From: Notolepis coatsorum | Lineage: Eukaryota; Chordata; Actinopteri; Aulopiformes; Paralepididae | Direction: 5' to 3' | Assembly (NCBI GenBank): GCA_963971535.1 | Contig: OZ020588.1 | Location: 121,604,505 to 121,668,504, forward strand | DNA: 64,000 nt | Shown: in pieces, positions 1 through 14,199 of the stretch | How the letters are laid out: every line of letters starts with the position of its first letter | Numbering within the stretch: the first letter of the stretch is position 1 | Notes under the pieces: model-generated | Databases searched by the model: none | What the model was told of the DNA's origin: nothing | What the model saw: only the letters and a program-made list of their open reading frames with translations | Translations under genes and position numbers: made by a program

Positions 1-599
1 CGTAACTTTTCTCGTAAATCCGTCTGTGAATGAGGACCATTATCTTCACACATTTTTTACATGTTTTCTATGCAAGATATTTTTCTTCAAAGTAACTAGT
101 AAATGATGGCTTCAGATAAATGTAGTGGTGTAAAAAGTACAACATCTCCTTTGAAATATAGTGGAGTAAAAGTACACAAGTTCCCTAAAAAAAATTACTT
201 AACGGTTCCCGGTCGCGGCTCACGGCGCTGTGATGAAGTGACGTCATCAGTTTGTGCCGCTCTGTATCGAAAACTTAGTCCATTTCCGGGTTTTTTTTGG
301 CGTGGCATTATGACGTGGCCTTGAAACTACACGCTACTTTTTATTTTGTGTTGATAAACCAATAAATGACTCAACCAGGATCATTTCAATTCGATGCTAA
401 ATAAACTTTTACGCACGCGTAAAATGTGCCAGATTTAATTTTACATGCGTTACATTTTTATCAATATCTTGGCAATTTTTTGTGCTAGAATGAAACGGAA
501 CAGATTGGGAGGAAGTGACGAAGGAGGCGGAAGTTACTGCCAGAGAAAAAGAGTAGAACAAGCCTGCACATGAGTGATAAATTCGTCGGACAGTTAGTA
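1..599. other. AT-rich flank, no gene recognised
   Basis: No supported coding region. The stretch is AT-rich and includes the phrase 'tagtggagtaaaagta', a motif I associate with non-autonomous fish DNA transposons, but no terminal repeats or target duplication were found. A short GC-rich patch at about 205-265 carries a CRE-like palindrome and lies 0.5 kb upstream of the piggyBac-type exons, so a promoter role is possible but unproven. Confidence 0.4.
239..246. promoter_or_regulatory. CRE-like palindrome TGACGTCA
   Basis: Exact consensus TGACGTCA, the CREB/ATF binding site, in a local GC-rich patch. It lies upstream of the first transposase exon on the plus strand. An 8-mer can occur by chance, so a regulatory role is inference only. 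Confidence 0.3.
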
Positions 600-621
600 G
601 TTAGTAGTTCGACTTTTATAA

Positions 622-742
622 CAGTAGTAGTAGCAGTAGTAGTAGCAGTAATAGTAGTGGTAGTAGTAGTAGTAGCAGTAGTAGTAGTTGTAGTAGCAGT
701 AGTAGTAGTAGTAGTAGTATTAGTAGACGTTTTAGTAGTAGT
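622..742. repeat. Interrupted (AGT)n trinucleotide repeat
   Basis: About 120 bp of AGT/AGC/GGT triplets directly precede the first recognisable transposase exon. Read in one plus frame it encodes a serine run, in another a valine run. It may have expanded inside an untranslated or coding leader. Confidence 0.75.
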
Positions 743-1096
743 AGTTTGAGCTATCCTATGCTAACGTTGACGATCCATCTTTGGTTGGTGATGATGACTA
801 CAACGAAAGGTCCACTGATGACAACAATGAAAGGTAAAGACACTTATTTTGGACTTTGATTGCTTTTGTTTTAGTCAGACTTGTTGGGAAAGGCAAAGAA
901 AGGCTTTCACATGATAAGTGCACATGATGCATGCACATGTACAGGATAAGTGTACATGATAAGTGTGCATCAAGAGAGTCCTTGTTGAATGTTGAATGTC
1001 TACAGTGAGGAGGAGCAAGGAGCAGAAGGAGCAGAAGCCCTGCCTTCAACCAGTTCAGTGAGACATGGAAGGAGGGCTAACCAAGACAGGTGAGAC

Positions 1097-1524
<428 letters not shown>

Positions 1525-1966
1525 TCTACAGCAATGATTTGCCTGGGACATCTAGGGGGGCAGGGCATGCCCAAGCCAGATCCAGGTCAAGAAATGACCC
1601 AGACAGGTGAGAGACTTATTATGGATGTTTATTGCTTTTTTATTATTACTAGGTTTGCAGACTTTGTACGCAATATATACAGAATGGAATATTGAGTGTA
1701 TATACAGTGTGTGTGTGTTGTATGAGCAGTGTTTTATATGTACAATGTGTGTGCCATTTATGTGCAGACATGATGAGCAGCCTGCTCCAGTCCGACGCAG
1801 GATAACCCAGGCCAGGCCAAGACGTCCAGCCCAGGCAGGAGATCAGGCAGGAGATCAGATGCCCTGGAAGACCGACAGTGATCCTGATCCAGCCCCGCAG
1901 CCCCTCCGGTTCATGCCGTGCAGACCCCCAGGACCGCAGCTAGACCCCCATGCCACGTATACACAG

Positions 1967-2954
1967 GTAACACCTGTCAAAAGGCGTTACAGTTTGACAG
2001 GTGCAATATTGATACGCCTCAGGCATCCTGCACTCTATATGACTGCACTCTAGTCATATGTGTACTGTATATATCTATATTGAATATCCCACAATTTAAT
2101 TATTTAGTTATTTTTTACTTTTTTACTGTAAACATTTTTTTTAACTTATTTTTGTAAAGAAAATTACATTTACTGACTTTTTGTAAAAAAAAAAAAAAGC
2201 ATGCTGGTGATCATTTCCAGTTGAGAATAAAAATTTCGTCTGTGTTTATTACCTGTGTATGGAGAAAATAATGCTTTGTAAATTGAATTCTGATCTGTTC
2301 TCTTTTGTTTATGTAAATATGCTACCTGAGGGTGCATTTCCACTGTTTTATATCCTTGATTTGATATGTTTGCATTGGTTCATACTAAAAATAACACATT
2401 TTCTCAATCCAATTTTGTGTTTTGTGTTGTACATTATGCAGTATACAGTATATACAGTATTATACAATATGAAAACTAACTGTCAGGTCATATATGTGAG
2501 GCTGTGCTGAAAAAAAAGATACCAAACATACCATGGTAAAACATTTTAAAATGGGAATTATACAATTTAAATCAAAATTAGCCAAAACATTGAAATATCC
2601 CAGGACCTGGAAGAGTTGTAAAGTACTTGAGTAACAATACTTTACAATCCTTTTACAATAAGTTACTTTCCACCACTGCTGGCCCACTGCACAGAGCTTA
2701 CCAATCATACAAGAACACGTAGAACTATGCCTACGGCCCATGCCTGCCTGTAGAGGCCCACACCTATGCGAAAAGTGGACACAAGATAAATCAATTGTCA
2801 AGAAAATTAAATTGTCTTGTTAAAACTAAGGGCTGTGTTAAAAGCCGCATGGTGGTAATGGGGGCCAGGTGGCGAGAAGGGAGGAGATTAATCAATTGTC
2901 ACTATTAGCCCCCAAAAGGCCAGGTACAGTACGCCTCTGCACACTGATGAGTTG
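1967..2954. other. No gene recognised
   Basis: AT-rich DNA downstream of the last transposase exon. It has a short poly-A run near 2186 and some CATATATA-like stretches. I see no terminal repeats, domains or splice-linked frames that continue the transposase. Confidence 0.4.
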
Positions 2955-3194
2955 TTAACACTAGCACAGCCAACAAGGGGTCAAATGACACCTAGGCATT
3001 TTCAATAAATGTATCCTCGTCACTCGGTCGAGCTCCAGCTCTGTCACTCAATGACTTTTCCTAAAAGTACCCGTTTTATCTGGCACGGTTTCTGAAATTT
3101 CAAAATGACTTCAGGAAAATGTAATTAGAACGTTATTCCACATTATGGGCCGTTGGAACAGATGAAAGTCACAGGACTTTGCGAGCGTCTAGCG

Positions 3195-3275
3195 CAGGGG
3201 TGGCCAACCCGTGGCTCGCAAGCCGCATTTGGCTCTTTGCCCGTCAATGTGTGGCTCTTCCATCCAAAAAAAACA
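3195..3275 (+). mobile_element. hAT (Charlie-like) left terminus, truncated
   Basis: Starts CAGGGGTGGCCAACCC and continues with GGCTCGC..GCCGCAT..GGCTCTTTGCCCGTCAATGTG. This is nearly the reverse complement of the right end of the complete hAT at 40240-40311. No right end with the expected GTCTAGCG duplication was found, so only this terminus survives, cut off at the adjoining (TA)n tract. Confidence 0.75.
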
Positions 3276-3283
3276 TTTAAAAG

Positions 3284-3400
<117 letters not shown>

Positions 3401-3660
3401 TTTATGTCACTCAAACCTACATTTCATTGTTTTTCTCATATTTCTCATATACGCTGTCATCTGACCTGTTCCTGGCGGGAATTAGTGGCATTTTCTCCAT
3501 GGCTGTGCTAGTGTTAAGGGAGTTTAGATATGCCTTTGGACCAGAGATTACAGACAGTGGTAAGACAAAAATACACTTTCAGTCAGATTCAGTCCTGTGG
3601 GCAAAACCAGTTAGGAGAGGTCCTCAATACAGTGTGCAGGATATGATTGCTGCCATCCAA

Positions 3661-4265
3661 AATACAATAATACACTATGAACTCACATCATCAACACTAA
3701 GATGTTTATAATACACTATGAACACACATCATCAACACTAAGATGTTTATAATACACTATGAACACACAGCATCAACACTAAGATGTTTATAATACACTA
3801 TGAACACACAGCATCATCACTAAGATGTTTATAATACACTATGAACTCACATCATCATCACTAAGATGTTTTTAATAAACTATGAACACACAGCATCATC
3901 ACTAAGATGTTTATAATACACTATGAACTCACAGCATCATTACTAAGATGTTTATAATACACTATGAACTCACATCATCATCAACACTAAGATGTTTATA
4001 ATACACTATGAACTCACAGAATCATCACTAAGATGTTTATAATACACTATGAACACACAGCATCATCACTAAGATGTTTATAATACACTATGAAAACACA
4101 GCATCATCACTAAGATGTTTATAATACACTATGAACACACATCATCACTAAGATGTTTATAATACACTATGAACACACATCATCACTAAGATGTTTATAA
4201 TACACTATGAACTCACAGCATCATCACTTAGATGTTTATAATACACTATGAACTCACAGCATCAT
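3661..4265. repeat. Minisatellite, 38-44-bp unit, about 15 copies
   Basis: Head-to-tail copies of a unit built from AAGATGTTTATAATACAC and TATGAACACACAGCATCATC. Copies differ in the number of ATC triplets (unit length 38-44) and by CTC/CAC and AGC/ATC alternatives, with one deviant copy containing TTTTTAATAAACTATG near 3868. The array begins at 'acaataatacactatgaac' and ends at 4265. Confidence 0.95.
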
Positions 4266-5188
4266 CATATCATTGGAAATTAACAGACAAGAATAAAAAT
4301 AATTTGTTAAAAAAAGAAAAAAGTATTACTTTTCTTTTTTTGAGGACAAGAACTGGTTTGGGACTATCATTGGAAATGAACAAAACAAGAATACAAATAA
4401 TGAGGCTAGTAGGCTAGAACATGGCTAAGACAAAATTCTGTTTTGTAAATACAATCTTATCCTGTTTTTTTATTATTATTATTATTATATATTTATTTTA
4501 ATAAATGTCTATTCATAAAAATATATGACTGATGTGTGATTATTATTCATGTTATATACTGTTATGGGGCTAAGTAAGCAATCAACCCTGCAAAATAACC
4601 TTTAATTGTTCTGTATATTTGTTCAGACAATGTGAGTACAAATACATAAATTCTGCTGTCAGCTAGGACCAATGTTGCCATGTTACAACATTTCCCTAAA
4701 AACTTACGAAAATGTAAACATTTTGGAAACCCTTTCATTTCTGCATCAGAGGCCTCCTACAACAACATATGTAAGGTACAAAATTGCTAATGTTTTTCTA
4801 TATTTGGGCTCTACAGGGTTAAGAGAGTTAAAAGTAGGGATGAGCATTTCAAGCAAATATACTATTCACTATTCACTGGGAACTATTCAACCGTTCTATT
4901 TATTCAAAGATAACCCGTCCATGTCCCTGTCCCCGCCCCTGCGATGCACATACAGATAGAGAGAAACCACAAATGCTTACAATTAGCAACTCAAATTGTG
5001 TGTTGTATTTTCTATAATGGGCTGTGCTTTATTGACTTGTATTGCAGGGACATGCTTCCAAATGCATAATAGTCACAACATCACTCTCCATTCCACAAAG
5101 TTCACAGGGTCAGTGCTTCATTTCATGTGGGCCTAATAATCATAATCATTCCATTCCACACATGGGTTAAATACTCACCACATGGAGG
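4266..5188. other. No gene recognised; possible hAT end at 4834
   Basis: AT-rich sequence. An imperfect 30-bp direct repeat (ATCATTGGAAAT followed by an A-rich stretch) occurs at about 4269 and 4367. The segment 4745-4825 resembles 38730-38790 and 39370-39435 (GCTAATG..TTTGGGC..ACAGGGTTAA), so it is probably a repeat relic. TAGGGATGAGCATTTCAAGC near 4834 looks like a hAT left end without a partner. Confidence 0.35.
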
Positions 5189-5546
5189 GCTGACAGTAGG
5201 GCTGGGCGATATGGCCTCTAAATGATATCGCAATATATTTTGGCCATTACACGATACACGATATAGATCGCGATATTTTGACATTTCCTCGAAAGCACTT
5301 AAAAATGCTTGATTTAACCCTTTGATGCATACAGTCACGCCAATATGATGATTATAATAAGTCCCTGTAACATATGTTTGCATTATTAAACCATGAAGAT
5401 GCTTTAAAAAATTATTTAATGAAAATGTACTAAGAGTAGTCTACTGACTACTAAAAAATGTATTTACATCTAAGACCATTTATATAAAAACTCTTGGGTG
5501 CCTAAGACTTTTGCACAGTACTGTGTTTTCTATCCACTTTAGCCAA

Positions 5547-5598
<52 letters not shown>

Positions 5599-5887
5599 GA
5601 TCATTTTTTTTTTATTATTAATCACATGAAACAAGACAACACATTAACCACAATCACAATACACAGAACTTCACAGGAAAATAACAAAAACAATAATAAT
5701 ACAGAATAACAATTTATAAATTATAAAGACAAAAAGAAAAGAAAATAGAGTTCAACCTTTTTTAAATTTTTTATTTCAAAATTTCAAAACTTCAAGGTTT
5801 CATGGTTTCAAGGGGGGCTATCTAATAAATGACCAAATAGTGAAGAAATAGCTAAATAGCTGCCCCCCAATAAATCCCCAGTTAAAT

Positions 5888-8800
5888 TCAGGACATAACA
5901 AAAGACAAGACAGACAATACATTTCCTCCTCCCCCTCCCATGAGACCGCCGGACTCCCCCGAACAAGCACCCCAACCCCGCTCAGCCGCACACGGCGGTC
6001 CTGACCTTCTCAGCTGCTGCGAACCACAGGTCAATCCCAGCCTGCCTACCCCAATCACCCGCGCCGTGGATATCTCAAGATAAATCACATCCAACAGTGT
6101 TAGGGACCAGTTAATCACTGTGAGCTTCTCCGGCTCCTTCCATCTCATTGCTATTAGCTTCTTCGCCGCTGTGACGCCCGCTAGGACAACCCTTTTCAGT
6201 TGTACGGACGCGGGTAGTGTTGTTATATCGTTCAGGAGTAGCGTAACAGCTGTGAATGGGATAGTTAAGCCACACAGATCAGAAAGTTTGTCCGCTATTG
6301 ACCTCCAGAAGCGGGCCACTGGTGGGCAATCCCAATACATATGCATATAAGTGCCAGTGGCCTTTTGAGAGCACAAAGTGCACCGAGAGTCGGTTATCAG
6401 TCCCATAGCAAATAGCTTCCTAGGTGTAAGATAGGTCCTATGAATATAATAAAAATTAACTTGCTGGTGATTGGGGTTGCGGGAAGATAATGCCACATTT
6501 GCCCAAACATCATCCCAGTCAAACTCAGGGTCCAACTCCGGGATATCCACACGCCAGATTGTATCCAATGACAAATTTTTATACGTGGATTGAATTAAGA
6601 GCGTATAAAAGTCTGAGACAAACCCTCTGGAGGTCGTCCTGTCCACTATGAGCCTGAGGAAGGGGTGTGGGTGCAAAGCTGCGCCCTCAGCGCTGACCTT
6701 AGTTGAAGGTAAAGAAAGAAGGACTCGCCGGGAAGATCATAAAATTCTCTTAAGTCCTGAAACGCACGGAGGCCGTTCTTATCATAAATATCCTCCAGAG
6801 TATGAACTCCCCTCCTTTGCCATTGAGGAATATTAACGCCTTGTGCCCAACAAGTAATTGCTGGTTATTAAAAATTGGAGAGTCCAGGTGCCATGGGCAT
6901 TTAACCCCACACAACCTCTGTACATTACGCCACGTTTGGATCACGTGAGTTATGATCGGTCCATACCTCAGCCGGCATTTCGAAATAGAGACAGTGGAGT
7001 ACACCACATCCTGCAATCTTAGCGGTGAGACCGCCGCCGCTTCTAAGGAGCGCCAAGATACAGCATCTACAGGGTCTAGCCAGCACATCAGAGGTCTCAG
7101 TGAGAAGGACCAGAAATAAAGCTTAAAATCAGGGATTGCGAGGCCCCCGTCTTGTTTCCTACGTTGAGTAGTAGCTCTTTTGATTCTCGGGCGTTTGTTA
7201 TTCCAGATAAACTTAGATACCATCGATTGTACCTTGCGCCAGTGGTCTATTGGAGGGGGCAGGGGGAGCATTGAGCTAACAAAATGTATCCTAGGCAGAA
7301 CGTTCATTTTGATTATGGAAGCTCGGGCTTGTAAGGAGTTAGGAAGGGACGACCATCTGTCTAGATCCTGGTGTATTTTATCATAAGTACCTGTGAAGTT
7401 GTACTTAGTAGTTTGACTCAGCGTGGGGAATATCTCTATACCTAAGTATTTAAAATGTTCCACTATGGGGATATCAGCTGGTAGTCGTACCGCCTTGGCC
7501 AGCTCATTAAGAGGTAGGCAGGCTGATTTGTTCCAGTTAATCTTAAAGCCTGACAATTTACCAAAGTCGTCGATTATTCCCAATAATTTTGTGGCCGACC
7601 GGGAAGGGTCATCCATAAAAATCAGTAGGTCATCCGCATAGAGAGCAATTTTGTGTGGTGTATTATTGATCATTATGGGGACGATGTCCTCCGATTGCCT
7701 AATAAATTGGGCCAATGGTTCGAGGGAAAGCGCGAATAGTCCCGGGCTCAGAGGACAACCCTGTCTAGAAGATCTGGAGACTGGGAAAAGTGTGGAACAG
7801 TTTTTGCCTGTCAGTATCATTGCCGATGGCGAGGCATACAGGACTTTAATCATATGAATAAAATTCTTTCCAAGACCCATGACCTCAAGTACCTTCCACA
7901 GGTATGACCATTCTAGTCTGTCAAACGCCTTCATGGCATCCAAAGACAGAACAGTGGACGGAGCTGTATTGTCTTTACTGTTATCGACTACATGCAACAG
8001 CCTCCTAAGATTATCTGCAGCCAGGCGCCCCGGGATAAAACCAGTTTGATCGCAGTGTACCAATACCATCATAAATCTCTGCAGGCGGCGGGCCAGCACC
8101 TTGGCAAACACTTTTAAATCGGCCCCGAGAAGACTCAAGGGCCTATAGCTACCACAATCATTGGGATCTTTGTCCTTCTTGAGAAGTAAAGAAATCAGCG
8201 CCATGTTGACATCTCTTGAGAATTCCCCTTGTTCGATAGCGTAATTGATCATATCGAGCATCAATGGGCCCAGTTGGTCCCAGAAAGCTAAATACACCTC
8301 GGGTGGAATACCATCCCAGCCTGGTGCCTTACCCCTCTGCATTTCAGCAATCGTCTCCCTTAGTTCCATAAGGGTGATCGGTTTCCCCAGTTCCTTAGCC
8401 TCTTCCTCAGAAATGTGGGGTATCTCAAGCCCGCCAATGAACGATTCAAATTTAGAGTCGTCGAGATTAACCTCTGAGCTATATAACTGTGAGTAAAACT
8501 CTTTAAAAGTGTCGTTGATCTTTTTCGAATCAGTAGTGATTGTACCCTGTCGCGTCTTGATCGAGGGGATATCCGAGAAATGATCATTCGAGCGTATTTT
8601 CATTGCCAATAGATGGCTAGGCCTGGAGCCGTGAAAGTAGTAATTTTGCCTTGTCCTATGTATCAAGAACTCAGACTGTTGTTTAAGTATGGAGTTTATT
8701 TCCTTCTTGACTATCTTACGTTGTGTGTTTAGTCGTTCACTATAGTTAGTTTGCAAAGATGCGTATAGATCCGCATATAATGTTTCCAGTCCTTCTAGTT

Positions 8801-9713
8801 TTTTTGACCGGGATTTACGTAAGTTGGAGGCGAAAAGTGTGACATGACCCCTGATAAATCCTTTCAATGCGTTCCATAGGACCCTGGGGTCATCGACCGT
8901 GCCAACATTGATCTGCAAGAATTCAGCTAGTTTACTCCTGAACTCAGAGCAGAAATCATCGTTCTTTAATAAGGTTGAGTTAAAACGCCACCTGGGAGCT
9001 CTCGTGGAGAGCCTGCCAAAGGTTGCCACAAGGAAAATCCCCTTGTGGTCCGAGAGAGCCAGGGGAACCAATGAGACGTCGAAACTATCAAACAAATTAG
9101 GGGATGCGAATGCATAGTCTATTCGAGAGAAGGTTTTGTGTCTGGCAGACAGGTGAGAGTAATCCTTGAGGGTGGGATTGGATAAGCGCCATAGGTCTGT
9201 GAGCCCAGTGTCCTGGGCCCACATCCTGAGGGCCTTAGAGGACCGTTTTTGGTCGCTTGTTTCAGAGGACCCGGACCTATCCATCTACGCATCCCAGCAC
9301 GCATTAAAATCGCCACCCACAATGAGAGCGTATCCAGTAAGTTCCAACATATTCTTCGTGATTGTATTATAGAACACTGAATCAAATGGCCATTATTGCC
9401 ATCTTCCTATGAGAGAACTCAACTTTTGCTATAGTAATCCTTCCCTCCATGTCCGACCACAAATCCAGGACTTTGATATCCAGGTTACGTCTTGTAACTA
9501 TGACGACTCCTTTCGTCTTATCATCGGCTGAGGATGAGGAGATAACGTGATATTGTCGATTTGCTAGCCTTCACACATCACCCACCAATAAATGCATCTC
9601 ACTAAGAAGAGCAATGTCAATATTTCTTCTCTTCAATAACCAAAGGACACTGGCACGCTTGTGTGGGGTGTTAAGACCCCCCGCGTTCCAACTTAAAATA
9701 TTGAATTTAGCCA
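5888..9713 (-). pseudogene. L1 ORF2: endonuclease-reverse transcriptase, broken
   Basis: The start at 9713 (ATG) opens an AP-type endonuclease: WNAGGLN near the start and GGDFNA further on. The endonuclease frame contains three in-frame stops before 9284, one of them just after GGDFNA, but no frameshift. From 9284 to 6750 the frame is open and contains KAPGWDGIPPE, RPLSLLGADLKVFAKVLA, the DQTGFIPGR motif, LSLDAMKAFD, RQGCPLSP and the catalytic YADDLLIF (about 7626-7649). Near 6750-6680 the frame shifts, probably twice. The C-terminal part (6676-5888) has a CTLC..H..C cysteine-histidine motif typical of L1-clade ORF2. The protein would nick target DNA and reverse-transcribe its own RNA. L1 clade assignment rests on these motifs and on the accompanying ORF1. 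Confidence 0.9.
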
Positions 9714-11037
9714 TGGTCGAGTTTGTCTAAATGCGTAGAGAACATACCAGTGCAGCCAGGCTGAGTACAGAGGCGCTGATCCAGGCGGGCCCAGACGGTC
9801 AATCCCAGGAGTTCAGAGGAGGAACAATTACACACATATAAGACAACAGTACATAAAACACAGAAAAATACCACCCCAGTTACAACCCCCCCTCCTTCTA
9901 CTCTAAACCCTAACCCACCCGTCCTATTATAAACCCTCCTATACCCACTCTCCAATCCCCTCCCTATGCCCCATCCACTAAGGATGGTCATCTTCCTATC
10001 ATTTCCCACTGGAGTCATGGATCCAATAAGACGCTCTCCACTCCGACCCCCCTCTAGATAAACCCCTGATTAAACCCCCACTAGTCCAATAAACACAAAT
10101 AAAAATTAAAATTAAATTCAATAAAGATATCGGTTGAAAACCAACGTGAGCCTTGGCCCTAACATGAATTATTATATAATAACTCAACATCAACCCTGCA
10201 ACCATCTACTTCCGAGTCTGCGCATCAACGTCGCAATATTATAGCACAAATGGATAAAGGAAAATTCAAAACAAAATTAAATTAAATTAAAGCATACCAG
10301 CAGATAGTCTAAGGCAGGATCGGATCACAAGTAAATTGCGCAAACAGATGTCATTTAAACAACGACAATAATAAGAAAGGGAAAAAGGGGTTATGGTCAA
10401 AGTGCACACCTGTAACAGCCCCTCTGATCAGGCACAACAGCTGGAATGACATAACCTATGTAAGAATAGAATTAAACACATTCATTAACCCGGGGATGGT
10501 AATAAGCAATACCTGACACAACCTGTTATCATATATTGTATATATATATATATATTCAACCGATCTTCTCCTACCGGAGCCCAAAGCTCAAAACAGCCTG
10601 GATATATAAATAAAAGCATACAAGAAGTTAGTTAAGGACCCGATCACCGTTGAATTGTGCGAACCGGTGACACTTAAACAGCAACAACAACCAAAGTACG
10701 TAAATATTAACGGGTCTCGAATGTCTCGGCGCAGACGATATAGACGCAGACCGCTATCTAGCCCGAGGCTAGCGCGTAAGCTAGTGATGAATCCGGATAG
10801 CACGTTAGAGTCTGTTATGTACATTGTTCAGCTAGCTCGCTAGCTTTCATAGCGGCGATACACAAGTACGACCATGAGGTCAGCATTAGTAAGTAACAGA
10901 AGTCATTGGGAAGCCCCGCTAGTTGGATGGGCAGTGGACAGTTAGCATGTCTGGGCATGACAGCAAGTATTTGTGAATAGTCGGCCCTATCAATGTATTC
11001 AGGCCCACATCACCAAGTCACTCACCCGACATAGATA
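9714..11037 (-). other. Long L1 inter-ORF spacer with diverged tandem repeat
   Basis: About 1.3 kb separates ORF1 and ORF2, long for an L1. No protein domain is visible. A segment at about 10286-10378 (AAAGCATAC, GGATCACA, AATTG, TTTAAACAACGACAA) recurs diverged at about 10606-10700 (AAAGCATAC, CGATCACC, AATTG, CTTAAACAGCAACAA), roughly 320 bp apart. Part of the spacer could be an inserted or duplicated regulatory block. Confidence 0.55.
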
Positions 11038-11040
11038 TCA

Positions 11041-11806
11041 AGCTACAATCTCGGGTATCCCCTCGAGATATTCCTTCGCTTTAGCCAACGACCAAAATGA
11101 ACGCCGACCATCGACCTTATCCAACACAGATAATTTCGCGGGAGCGAATAGCGTGGGCCTCAGGCCTAGTTTCCATAGCCTGGACAAGACCACTTTGTAT
11201 TCGCCTCTCTGTGCTTGAACCTCCGGCGTAAAGTCTTCGAAAATGGCCACTTTGTGATCGCCAAGCCTTAGATTACCCCTTCTGGCACGAGCCGACCGCA
11301 TGATGAGTTCCCTCTGCTGAAGCCTGTTCAGCTTGACAATGATGGGCCTCTGCTCCTTGTTTACTCCAGGAGTGGTCCTGCCCGCTCTGTAGGCCGACTC
11401 ACATACGGGAGGGGTGGGGAGGACATCAATCCCCAGTATTTCTTGCAGCAATTCCGGCATGGTCTCAGAGAGACGGCCTTCCCCGTTGCCCTCCGGTACT
11501 CCAACAATCCTGATGTTGTAGCGTCTCTCCCGGGACTGTATTTCCACAATTACCGACTGTAGTTTGGCAACTTCAGCCTGCCTAGCCAGCAGGGAGGACT
11601 CCAGATCCGCCATCTTCTCGCCCTGTAATGAGACCTCCGTCGTTAGCTCGGCTAGTTCGTTAGCATTAGCCGAGGAGATAACGTACAGCGACTCCATCTT
11701 GTCTATCAGTGGGACGACCGCCAACCTTATTTCCTCTGATATCTCTCGATGAAGGTTATCACAAAAATCCGCCAGCACTTTTCTTTGTGTTTCAGCGAAG
11801 CGTGTA
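11041..11806 (-). pseudogene. L1 ORF1-like RNA-binding protein, N-truncated
   Basis: An open frame of about 250 codons with a heptad-rich segment (ELAELTTEVSLQGEKMADLE region) followed by RRYNIRIVGVPEG, the signature of the L1 ORF1 RNA-recognition domain (Transposase_22 family), and a C-terminal domain with RPIIVKLNRLQQRE and KVAIFEDFTPEVQAQR. ORF1 proteins form trimers on L1 RNA and act as nucleic-acid chaperones. The frame runs at its 5' end into the (TA)n tract, which supplies the only upstream ATG, so the native start is lost. The remaining frame is intact to its stop at 11038-11040. Confidence 0.85.
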
Positions 11807-12618
11807 TATATATATATATACACACACTACTGTGAGAAAATAATAATCACACACAAAGGGATAATGGCTTATAGCAGACTTAATGATTTTAGAATATTTC
11901 AGATAATGAAATTAAATGTTTATATCATCAACTATCCAGTTAGTATTTATACTGTAACGTTTGGCTACTTTAAATCATTAAATGTAGAGAGAGAGCGAGA
12001 GAGAGAGAGAGCGAGCGAGAGAGCCAGCCCCTCCCCCTCTGGTTTTGTTCTAGGTTTGCGTTTTGATCGTCTAAGCTGCCGTAGGTGATGATGTCACACT
12101 TGAATGTAAACAGGAAGAGTTTAACACACGGAGATGGAAACTGGATGATATAAAGAAACAAATAACCAATAAATATGAAGTTATGTTTAAACTTCTGTTG
12201 TCAAGCGTTGTCAATATAACCCACCCCCTTTCCTCACCAATGGAACTAGTGTTGTGGAGTCCGCTTTGAACGTTTTCCAGGGTTAGCAGCTAACGCTAGT
12301 TAGCTTAGCATAGTCCTCATGGATAACTTGGTTAGCAGCTAACGTTAGCCCATTGCTCGTGTCAATTACATTGCATGTCATTAAAGGTCCGCGCTGGTCT
12401 GTCTAATGAAATTACAATTGCATGTAATTTAAGGTCTGCGCTGGTCATGTGTCTATAATGAAATGAGAGGACAGCTCTGCGCAAAAGCAAGTCTCATCTC
12501 AGCCACAACGTGACAACATATACTCGATGTTCACGATATAGTAATTTACTACATCTCATGTAGAACAAGCCGCGATACATCGAGTATACTCGATATATCG
12601 CCCAGCCCTAGCTGACAG

Positions 12619-13965
<1,347 letters not shown>

Positions 13966-13971
13966 CCAACA

Positions 13972-14139
<168 letters not shown>

Positions 14140-14199
14140 CAGATACGCACACCATCACATACTCATACACACACACACAGAAAGACAAAACACACATTC

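Larger units (their letters stand above)
5591..11806 (-). mobile_element. L1-type LINE, minus strand, nested in hAT
   Basis: On the minus strand the order is an ORF1-like coiled-coil/RNA-binding protein (11806-11041), a 1.3-kb spacer, then ORF2 with endonuclease, RT and a CCHC-like C-terminus (9713-5888), and an A-rich 3' end at about 5620-5591. It interrupts the hAT inside a (CA)n(TA)n tract: (TA)n flanks both ends (5567-5590 and about 11807-11820), so the target duplication is hidden in the microsatellite. The ORF1 N-terminus is missing, so the copy is slightly 5'-truncated. ORF2 carries stops and frameshifts, so it is dead. Confidence 0.9.
5197..12610. mobile_element. hAT element split by an L1 (TSD GCTGACAG)
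   Basis: The left end TAGGGCTGGGCGATATGG begins at 5197, and the right end ATATCGCCCAGCCCTA ends at 12610. The 8-bp duplication GCTGACAG sits at 5189-5196 and 12611-12618. The TIRs are near-perfect over about 18 bp. Without the L1 the element is about 1.2 kb. Its internal right half (about 11980-12300: GA-rich tract, CCCCTCCCC, TGATGATGTCACAC, AACAAATAACCAATAAAT) is homologous to the separate hAT at 28599-29676, so both belong to one non-autonomous group. No transposase frame is seen in the hAT part. Confidence 0.92.

Noticed and set aside
3661..4265. CRISPR-like array
   Set aside because: The whole unit is repeated with no unique spacers; it is a tandem minisatellite in a vertebrate genome.
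4834..5196. Complete hAT starting TAGGGATGAGCATTTCAAGC
   Set aside because: No matching right end and no duplicated octamer found in the window.
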